Translations under genes and position numbers: made by a program
Origin: Bacteroidales bacterium UBA1189
GTDB lineage: Bacteria; Bacteroidota; Bacteroidia; Bacteroidales; Bacteroidaceae
Assembly (NCBI GenBank): GCA_002309805.1
Contig: DBYJ01000048.1
Span: 212 to 24,546 of the forward strand
Direction: 5' to 3'
DNA length: 24,335 nucleotides
In this document: positions 1-9,600 of the stretch, in pieces
How the letters are laid out: each line of letters opens with the position of its first letter
How positions within the stretch are numbered: the first letter of the stretch is position 1
Notes under the pieces: generated by a model
Databases searched by the model: none
Told to the model about the DNA's origin: nothing
What the model saw: the letters and a program-made list of their open reading frames with translations, nothing else

Positions 1-264
1 CTCGTGCTGACCTTCGCCGAGCTGCTCCTCAGCCCGATGGGCATCTCCTTCGTGTCCAAGGTCGCGCCGCCCAAGTACAAGGGCCTGATGATGGGTCTCT
101 GGTTCGCTTCCACGGCCGTGGGCAACTACCTCAGCTCCATCCCCGGCCTGCTTTGGGAGAAGGTTCCCCTCTGGGCCAACTGGGCTATCCTAATGAGCCT
201 CTGCGTCCTTGCAGGTGCCATCATGCTGGCTATGATGAAGAAGATCGAGGCTGCCACGAAGTAA
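1..264 (+). CDS. Proton-coupled oligopeptide transporter (POT/PTR family), 3' end only
   Basis: This is the last 87 codons of a gene whose start lies before the window; the reading frame is open from base 1 and stops with TAA at 262-264. The residues ELLLSPMGISFVSKVAPPKY, then GLMMGLWFASTAVGNYL, match the pattern seen in the C-terminal helices of POT-family di/tripeptide:proton symporters, where E-L-x-x-S-P-x-G and M-G-x-W-F are typical. Two hydrophobic stretches are visible: one in the MMGLWFASTAVGNYL area and one in WAILMSLCVLAGAIMLAMM, followed by a short basic tail. The family resides in the inner membrane and imports small peptides using the proton gradient. An intrinsic terminator follows 50 bases after the stop, so the transcription unit ends here. 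The family call is fairly firm; substrate specificity cannot be read from this fragment. Confidence 0.85.
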   Translation, partial: LVLTFAELLLSPMGISFVSKVAPPKYKGLMMGLWFASTAVGNYLSSIPGLLWEKVPLWANWAILMSLCVLAGAIMLAMMKKIEAATK

Positions 265-314
265 ACGCGGCTCTCAAGTCTACGGACGTCACAGGGTTGC
301 GTCTCTTCAATAAC

Positions 315-349
315 GGAGACTTCCCACGCAGGGGAGCCTCCACTTTTTT
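315..349 (+). terminator. Intrinsic terminator of the peptide transporter gene
   Basis: Arms 315-325 (GGAGACTTCCC) and 331-341 (GGGGAGCCTCC) form an 11-position stem with one A/C mismatch and one G-U pair around a 5-nt loop. A run of six T follows at 344-349. The position, 50 nt after the stop codon, suits the end of the transporter transcript. Confidence 0.75.
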
Positions 350-352
350 CGC

Positions 353-478
353 CTATTCTATTTCGCCAGAGCACTATTCTAATTTGCCAGTCCCCTATTC
401 TAATTCGCCAGTCCCCTATTCTAATTCGCCAGTCCCCTATTCTAATTTGCTAGCGCACTATTCTGTTCCGCCAGAGCC
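353..478 (+). repeat. Tandem array of six 21-bp units (array 1)
   Basis: Six head-to-tail units of exactly 21 bp start at 353, 374, 395, 416, 437 and 458. The unit is close to CTATTCTAATTCGCCAGTCC plus C. Units 3 and 4 are identical; unit 2 differs by one base; units 1, 5 and 6 are more diverged, so the array has a conserved core and decayed edges. There are no spacers, so it is not a CRISPR array. The unit has no clear dyad symmetry. Because 21 is divisible by 3, one + strand frame stays open (YSNSPVP heptads), but no start or signal supports a gene. It lies between the transporter terminator and the promoter of the giant gene. Function unknown. Confidence 0.9.
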
Positions 479-532
479 CGTTGGTATCTTCTTCTCCTTT
501 TTCAGTTTTCCATTTTCCCCTATTTACATCTG

Positions 533-550
533 CCTCGCGAGAGGTTTTTT
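533..550 (+). terminator. Short GNRA-capped hairpin with T-run (weak)
   Basis: CCTC at 533-536 pairs with GAGG at 541-544 around a GCGA tetraloop, and six T follow at 545-550. The stem is only 4 bp, so it would be a weak terminator, perhaps a second barrier before the promoter. It could be chance. Between the array (ending 478) and this hairpin I see only pyrimidine-rich, unremarkable sequence. Confidence 0.3.
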
Positions 551-575
551 CGCGCGTACACATACATTTAATTAG

Positions 576-613
576 AAAAAGTGCGGAAAAAACAAAAAGA
601 ATCCGTATCTTTG
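576..613 (+). promoter_or_regulatory. Bacteroidetes-type promoter of the giant secreted protein gene
   Basis: TATCTTTG at 606-613 matches the Bacteroidetes -7 box TAnnTTTG. A possible upstream element, AAAAAGTG, lies at 576-583 with its GTG 25 nt before the -7 box. The same two elements with the same 25-nt spacing, and the identical 12-mer AAAGAATCCGTA, occur before the gene at 10725. The start codon follows 26 nt after the box, which also argues against any start upstream of 640. Confidence 0.75.
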
Positions 614-639
614 TCGCATTTAGTGTAATTATTGACTTT

Positions 640-3600
640 ATGAAAGCAAAACAATCCATTTACCGAATCGCCCTGAGCGCCGTCCTGCTCGTGACAAATG
701 CTTTGGGAACATGGTCATATTCCTCCTTCTGGAACTACTCCACTACGGCAAAAGACGAAGGCCGTGAGTCGGACGGAGGCAACTACGTCTTCCGCTACGA
801 CTTGGAGGCGACCAAAAAAGACATCATGTGCTTTAAGACTTATTACCGCTTCGATGTCAACAACAACCAATTCCTGTGGAATTTCGATCTCAAGGTGAAC
901 TACGGAACGGTTGACAATAACAATACCACCCATGTGTCCGTCACCATCGAGTATGCCGACGGCTACCGCATGCTGATAGCCGAAGCCAGTTTCGTAGGCT
1001 ATCTGGCACCTACTGTGACGACATATAACCGCCCTGTCTATATCAGCCGCATTAAAAGTAGCGGCGATTTCAAGTATATGTTTACCCTGGAGTACCAGCC
1101 CACAGCCTACGACCTTGAGGAAGGGGTTAAGCGTATCTACATTGAGGGCGTGACAAAATGGGGCAATAACGTCCGCAACTTCCAGTACGAGCGCGACCTC
1201 GACATCTCGTCGTACACAAACATGGCACCCAGCTACAACTGCGAGCTGGACAACGAAGGTAACTACTTGTTCAACGTCACCGGCGACAAAGCCATTAACA
1301 AGTACAATCATTACCGTGAGAAGTATTTCACAGCCCACACCACCTACGGAATCAGCAACCTCGGCACGGACGAGATTACCTTCACCCTCGATGATGAGCA
1401 TCGCTCGGGCGGCACCGACGAAAACGCCGACTATCAGTTTAGAGTTCCCGTCAGGTCTTACACCCAACCCTTACGAATCTACAATGTTGATTATACCATT
1501 GATGCGAAGCGCCACACCCAGAGCAATAGAAACACGGACCACTATGCCTACACGGTCAAGTCCGCCTCGGGCGATGCCTACCGCGAAGGCATCCTCTTCA
1601 AGCCCTATACTCGTGTCGACAACCTCAACGTCAGTTTCGACCAATGGACCAAGCAGAACGTCATCCAATGGACGCGCATCAAGCAGGTGAAGGACTGGAT
1701 ATCGCCGCGCTATATTGACGTCGATTGCCAGACCGAAGGTACATGGTACGTTATCCGCTACGAAAAAGGCGAGGAGCCAACGAGCTATATCGTAATTGGC
1801 CAAATCGGCGGAAACAGCACCAACCTGAAGGTCACCGACGACAAAATAGACTATGATAAGGAATACATCTACAGGGTCGTATTCCTGCCGAAACTTCTGC
1901 AAGAGAACTATAAGGACAGGCTGACTAGCCTGCCCGGCGAATCGGATAGCCACACACAGTATGACCTCTGGGAAGAGACATCGGTGAACACAAAGCTGGA
2001 TGTCCCCATCACGCTGACCCAAGACCGCAGCGACAACACGGGTATCCGCCTGATATGGGACTACAATGTGCAGACCTCTGGCCTCGACTGGCGCATAGAC
2101 CGCCGTCCGACGGGCGAAACTACCTGGACACAGCTCACCACGTTGCCCGTCGACACCCGTCAGTCCTCAGCCAGCTACCTGACAGAAGGCACGGTGTGCG
2201 ACTTCAACGACTATCGCTTAATGATCGTCCTCAACGGCCGTGAGGTCTATTCCAACATCCTGACAGCCAACCTTCCTGCCGGCAGTTATATTAGCCAAGT
2301 CCGTGCAACGGCAGGCACAGAAGAGAATAACGTCATCGTGAAATGGAATATCGCTCGTGCCGACGCCTTCAACGACATTTCCTACCGCGTGCTGCGCCGA
2401 CAGATTGGCACCGATGAGTGGACATTGCTTACCGACGAGATTCACGGCACAGCCTCGGAATACACCTACATCGACAACCGTGTGATGGCCGGCTCGTACT
2501 ATGAATACACCGTCGAGGCCTATGATGCCAAGTGCGACGAACAATTAGTTCGCACCGACTCGAAAATCGTTCCCGGATTCTCACAAGCCCGCGGCACCAT
2601 CACCGGCCACGTGGCCTATGGTACTGGAACAGCTGTGGCAGGCGTACAAGTGAACCTGGTGAAATCGTCGTCTGACGAATCAACTGACACCCCTCAGTAC
2701 CTCTCACGCTACATCGACGGTCTGGGCAAGGGACTGACATGGAAGGCTGACTCTACCAAGTATGCCAACGTGCTCTCAGGCAGCAAGGCACTCACGCTGC
2801 AGCTATGGGCACGTCCCGTCGTTGACGACACCTCCTATCAAACCCTGCTTGAGTTAGCGAATACTCTTGAACTGGGCTTTATCAACAGCGGTTCGGGCTG
2901 GCATCTATATGCTGTAGACAAATCCACCGGCTCCGATGCCACGGAGAAGCGGGAGATGGATGAACTCCCGATTGATGTCTACGACTTCAACCATATCACC
3001 GCCGCCTACGCTAAGGGTGAGTGGACATTCTACGTAGGTAACGACACGTTGCTATCCGCCCGAATGTCAGTTGCGAACCCCGCCTGGAACTGCTGCTCGG
3101 CTGATGCCGACGACAACGTACCCGCTACCACGCTCAGTTTCGGATGCATGACTGGCGAACTGCAGGCTGCCTTCAAGGGCTATGTCGACGATGTGCGCTT
3201 ATGGAATCGCGCCCTCAGCGCAAAGGAGGTCGCTGCCAACTATACCCGTATTCTCGGAGGTACTGAGAACGGACTTATCCTCTACTGGCCTATGGACGAA
3301 GGGCTCAATGTGGAGAAGTATATCTTTGACGTTGCTTGTCAGGATGGTATCTGGCAGCAGAATCATCCGGAGGTGGGTGTCAATGCCCGTCCCTCAGCTA
3401 CCGTGCCCCAGCAGCTGCGGCTCTATGGCCTTACCGATGCCGAGGGCGACTACATCATCCGCGGTATTCCCTTCCAGCAGGGCGGCACGAACTACAAGGT
3501 GGTGCCCCAGCTCGGCATCCACGAATTCAACCCCAACTCGTCATCAATGTTCATCAGCCCTACCAGTCTGACGGCCAATAGCGTCAACTTCGAAGACGTG

Positions 3601-6600
3601 TCGAGCTTCCCTATGGAGGGTTACATCTATTATGCCGGCACCAACATCCCCGCTGAAGGCATAAAGTTCTATGTCGATGGCGAACTGCTGACGGGTAATG
3701 GCGAATTCAAGACTACCGATGCCAATGGTTACTACAAAATCTCCGTCCCCATCGGCAACCACTACGTCGAAGCCAAGCTCGAAGGCCACACAATGGTGGA
3801 TGGAGGACGCTTCCCCACACAGGGTACATATAACTTCAACCGCGCCCTGACCCACGACTTCACCGATTCAACACTGGTGAATTTCGTAGGACGTGTAAGC
3901 GGTGGTTTGCGCAACGACACCATTGCCGTAGGCTTCGGAGCCTCAGTGAACAACATTGGCACCGCCACCGTGCAGCTGAAACTGAACAACGAGTCGTTCT
4001 CTTTCAACTGCCAGGATGACCACATCAGCGATGCCACCACCCAGCGCACTTGGGATAGCGACACAACCAGCATCAACAGCACAGCCTGGACAGGTACAGG
4101 ATACGACGCCCGTTACATCTACATCCATACCGACCCCCAGACCGGCGAATTCTCAGCCTTGCTGCCCCCGCTGAAATACATCACCAAGAGCATAAAGGTG
4201 GACACGAACGAGGACATAGAGATCTACGATTTGCCCGAAATTGACCTCACATCCGTACAGAAGGAAATGAAGGACTCGATGTTCATCTCCAGCGAAGGCG
4301 GCGGAACCACTTTGGCACGCTACTACTACAACACGAAGATGGTGCGCACCTTTTTTGCCGAACCACAGGTGGAAGTCGTGCAACGCGGCGGCAAGGGAGC
4401 CTTTGGAGAGCAAGAGCTGAAGAACTACCGTGTCAGCAACACCGAGACCACCAACATCACCGACATCTGGACACGAAAAGGCGATGGCTCCGTCAATTAC
4501 ACCTATGATTTCCCCGTCTTCGGCCGTAACACCGAATACTTCTTCGACATCTACGCATACGAGGTGTATATCAACCACGACAACGGAACAGTCATTGCCG
4601 ACACCATCCCCCTCAACGGGCAGGTACTCACCATCCAAAACGAGATGAGTAACGCCCAGACGGTGGTAGCCCGCGTGATCGACCCTTCGCTGACGGACCT
4701 TAAGGAGGGTGAAATCTACGACCTCAAGCTTAACCAGATACGGCTGGACACCGACGGCAGGAACGAACTCAGCTTCACCACCGGCTTGCCGAACATCACA
4801 GCCCCTTATACCCGTCACTTCGGCATCACCTACGAGCGGAATGGACGTTTCTATAACGGCTTCGAAATGAATGCCATCGTACTGGGCGAGTTGACCAACG
4901 GCAACAACTTTGTCACCGAAGGCCCCGAGGTGGTATCGATGGTGTTACGCGACCCACCAGGGGCAAAATCCAAGACCACATGGAAGACCGGCACCATCAA
5001 AACCAAGATAGAGAATCGCACCAGCGGTGGGTATGAGAACGAGACAGTTCAGGCCGAATTGATTTGGGGTGCCGACCTCAGGACCGCTACCGGCGTGGGC
5101 GTGATGCTGGTCTCTACGAAGGAAGCTGTTAGCGTTGATAACGTCGGCGAGCACGGCACGTTGGAAATCCTCACCAAGAAGGAGAACACGTGGGTATATA
5201 CCACCGGCGAGAACATCGCTACCAGCACCGGCTCGAAGTACGTAGGTGCTGCGGGCGACGTGTTCATCGGCACCTCCCACAACCTCATCGTCGGCACCTG
5301 CCGCAAGCTCGGTTTCCACCGCGAGGCAGAGGGCATAGTCCTGGGGCTGAAGGAGGCCATCAGCCTCTCCGACAGCATACGCACCGACTTTGCCTACGCT
5401 GCCTACGACATCGAGAACACCATGATTCCGAAGCTTATCGACACCCGCAACGCCATGCTTGAATACAAGGACAGCCTGTCAGCCGCCGGTTTCGTAAACG
5501 ACACAGAGCAGGATGTATATCTTACTTGGCTTACCCCCGACGACCCTCGCTATGGTCAGGACAGCACGTATGTATGGAAGCAGGGCATCCATGGCAAGTC
5601 GCAGGACATGGTGCTGAAGTACAACCAAGCCGTGGAACGCTGGCGTGAAGCGTTACGGACAAACGAGAAAGACAAGATCATGGCCTTTGAAGATGCCGCC
5701 ACCTATTATAAGGAAAACCGCTCGTTCGACGGCGGCACCAGCTACAGCTACAGCGAACGCCATGACACCACCCATGTTGTCAAGGACGTCGAATCCATCT
5801 CGCTGGGCTTCGTCTTTAACACCAAAACCCGCATTGGCATATCCGCAGGAGCCTACTTCGGTGCCAACTTCGAGATGAAGACTGAGACTGGTTATAAGAG
5901 AACAACCGAAACCGCCGACTACGACGATAACATTAAGACCTACGCCGAAATTGCCTACGACCTCACCGACGGCAACCCGGGCACCGACTTCACCGTGGAT
6001 ATCTACCATTCGCCCAGCGGCTGGGGTGATATCTTTCTCCTGCGCGGCGGACAAAGCTACAACCCCTACGAGGCGGAAGAGAAGACCAAATACTACGAGA
6101 CAGAAAAGGGTTACACCATCTCCTACGGCACAGAGCGCATGGAACAGCCCATCATTGCCATCAGCACCGACGGCAGCGTAGGAGCAAAGAGTGCTACGTT
6201 GACTGATGTATCGGCAGGACAGATGGGACAGTTTACCTTGCACCTCACCAACGGAACAACAACCAATCAGGACGTGCCGTTCATCTACAACCTGCAAGTG
6301 ATGGACTACACGAACACACATGGACTGGAGATTCTGATGGACGGCGTACCCGCCAACGGCCGCAGCATCTATATTCCTGCCGGCGAGACCATCAAGAAGG
6401 TCATTACCGTCCGCCAAACCGACCAAAGCGTGCTCGACTACGAAGGAATTGAGCTGTGGCTCAGTTCACAGTACCAGCCGGCAAAGATAAAGGACATTGC
6501 CAACCTGAGCGTACACTTCAAGCCCAGCTCAAGCCCCATCAGCCTCGCTGTAACCGAACCGGTAATGAACATCGAGACGCTGGAGCTCAATAAGGGCAAC

Positions 6601-9600
6601 CTGGAGCTGAAGGTCAGCAACTTCAATCGCCAGTTCCGGGGCATGAAAGAGATAGGCGTGCAGTACCGCTATGAGGGTAGCACCACATGGGTCACACCCT
6701 TTACCTATTTGGTTGATAAAGCTGACTCCACCCACGTTACCGACAAGATACTGCCCGAGGCGGGCGACCTGCAGCTGACCCTCAACATGAAGGCCAACAC
6801 CACTTACCCCGAAGGAAACTACACCTTCCGCGCCTACACCATGACGAAGTACGGACAAGAGAACGTCTATGTCTATTCCGACGAGGTGAAGGTAGTTAAG
6901 GACATGACACGTCCACGCCAGCTCGTCACCCCCACTCCTGCCAGCGGCATATTGGGCGTGGGCGACGACATCAGCATTGAATTCAACGAGGACATCGTGC
7001 CCGGCTATGTGGACGCCAAGAACGTCATCGTCTCAGCTAAGCTGAACGACCAACCCATCAACCACGAGACGGCCTTGATGCTCATGCCCTACGGTGTGGC
7101 AGCAAAAACGGAGAACCCCGTATTCCTGAGCGGCGACTTCTCAATGGAGATGTGGCTGAAATACACACAGGGCGGCGTCGTCATCCGACAAGGAAACAGC
7201 TTTGGACGGATGGCACTGAAAATCACTAACACCGGGCAAGTGGCCGTGTCACTCGGCGGGAACGACTTCGTCAGCACCGAACAACTGCCCCGGGACACGT
7301 GGATATTCTTCGTGCTGAGCTTCAAGGCGAGCGACATGACCTTCTCCATGCTGGGAGAGTACGAAACAACGTCGGTACTGCTCTTCGACAAAGAACCTGT
7401 GACCTTCTCGGCCGTCGATGCCATCAATTATGTCGATGACAACCATCTCTATTTAGGCAGCGGCATTACCGGCACCATCCACGACTTGGCCCTCTACAAC
7501 ATCTACCGCGACGTTAATGATGCTGCTTCGAAGAAATACGTCTCGAAGGACAACTACACCTACGGCCTCACTAACTACTGGCCCATGAACGAAGGTCACG
7601 GCACCGTGGCCGCTGACATGCGCCATACACACGATTTCATCGTGAACAACCGCTGGGAGATTGCAGGCGTGAACTTTGCACTCAAACTCGATGAAGCCGA
7701 AGGTGCAACAGCCGATATTTCGCGCATCAATACCTCAGTGGGCGACAGCTATGCCATCGAATTGTGGACCCTCGCTTTCAAAAAGGCCTGCACACTCTTC
7801 GAAACAGGCAGCGTGGCCGAAAACAAACTGTGCCTGCGTTATGACGAAGACATGAACCTCTGGCTCGACTATGGCGAACGGTCGCAAATGGTAGCCAGCG
7901 CTGAGGACTTCCCCAACAGCTACAGCTGGCACCATTTGGCATTGAACGTGGTACGCGGACAGGCAGCCAGCTTCTACTATGACGGACAACGCACGGCAGT
8001 CATCGCCGAACGGGACGTGCCTATGATGGAGGGCCAACAGATGACCATTGGCGAGGGCCTTAATGGAAACATCGACGAACTGCGCATCTGGCGAGCTGCT
8101 CTGACCGAGAACCGCCTATTGGCGAACAGGTACAATTGCATCGACACCGCTGACGTCTATTCACGCGGACTCGTGGCCTACTATCCCTTTGAAAAAGAAG
8201 GAGTAGTCAATGGCGTCGCCACCAAGGTGGCTACCTTAGAGAATATGGCTCCCAGCAGCCTTCCGACAACGCTCACCCTGAACAACCCCAGTGAGAACGT
8301 ATGGGCTTCCTCGACACCTCCCCTCAAGAGTGCTCCCCGTGAAAACACCCTTATCGCCTCGCCCGTAGCCTCCGACCGAAAGGTGGTGGTCAATTTGAGC
8401 GGAGCAGGCATCAGTCCGCGTGACATCGAGGGCGCCACACTCAACATCACCGTTGATAAGGTATTCGACATGCACGGCAACCAATCGACTCCCATCCGCT
8501 GGACGGCATACGTGCAGCAGAACACGCTGAAGTGGACCCGCGATTCGGTGAATATCAACAAGCGTTATGGCACAGACTACACCTTCGACGTCAGCATCGA
8601 GAACAAGGGTGGCAGCACGGAATATTACTCCTTGAGAAACCTGCCTAGCTGGCTCACGCCCATCGGTAGCGAAATGAGCGACAACCTTGGCCCACTTTCG
8701 CAGAAAACACTACGTTTCAAGGTAAATCCACTCGTTGCTGTGGGCAACTACGATGTGACCATAGGCCTTCAGGGCAATAGTGAGATAATGGAACCCCTCC
8801 GCATCGTGATGAAGGTGCAAGGCCAGATGCCCGAGTGGACAGTAGATCCCACACAATATGAGCACCGAATGAACGTCATCGGACAAATCTACATCAACGG
8901 CACGCTGATGGAGAACGCTGACAGTCGCGTGGCCGCCTTTATCAACGATGAATGTCGAGGCATAGCCGCTCCCGAGGCCGTGCGCAGCGCAGCCTATGTG
9001 ACAATGACCATCTACGGCAACGGCTACGATGATGAGGACGCAGGTGCCCCCATCTCTTTCCGAATCTGGGATGCTACCAAGGGCGTAGCCTATACTGATG
9101 CAAACGTTGTAGACACAGACGGATCGCAGATGAACATCAGTTTCCAGATTGATCAGATTGTTGGTAACTTCGACGCCCCTGTCATCCTCACTAAGGGCGA
9201 TAATTTGGAGCAGACACTTTTGCTGAATCCGAACTGGAACTGGATTGCGCTTGGCGTAGTGCCTGCCGACAACCGCCCCGAAATAGTATTCCCCGACCTC
9301 ACCACATGGAAGACTGTCATCAAAGACCAATACAGCTCTGTCTACAGCAATGGCTCCTTATGGAAGGGTAACCTGACTATTGAAGCCGCCAAAATGTATA
9401 AGATGCACCTCACAAAGGGGGAAGGAAGCAACGATATCTCAGCCGGACTATCGGTGAAGGGCCGTCAGGTGAACCTCGGCGAGAATCCCGTGACGCTAAA
9501 AAAAGAGTGGAACTGGATAGCTTATACCCCCATGACCTCTATGACGCTCGACGAAGCCTTAGCTGGTGCCAATCCCCAACGAGGCGACTACGTGAAATCG

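Noticed and set aside
353..478. CRISPR array
   Set aside because: Units are directly adjacent with no spacers, and no cas genes occur in the window.
153..575. 140-codon + strand open frame with YSNSPVP heptads
   Set aside because: It begins inside the transporter gene, crosses a terminator, and its openness follows from the 21-bp period; no start or signal supports it.
481..639. 53-codon N-terminal extension of the giant protein
   Set aside because: The promoter -7 box lies inside it and the signal peptide starts at 640.
5653..6426. 257-codon minus-strand open frame within the giant gene
   Set aside because: It is antisense to a continuous large coding sequence with coherent domains; one of several such shadows.
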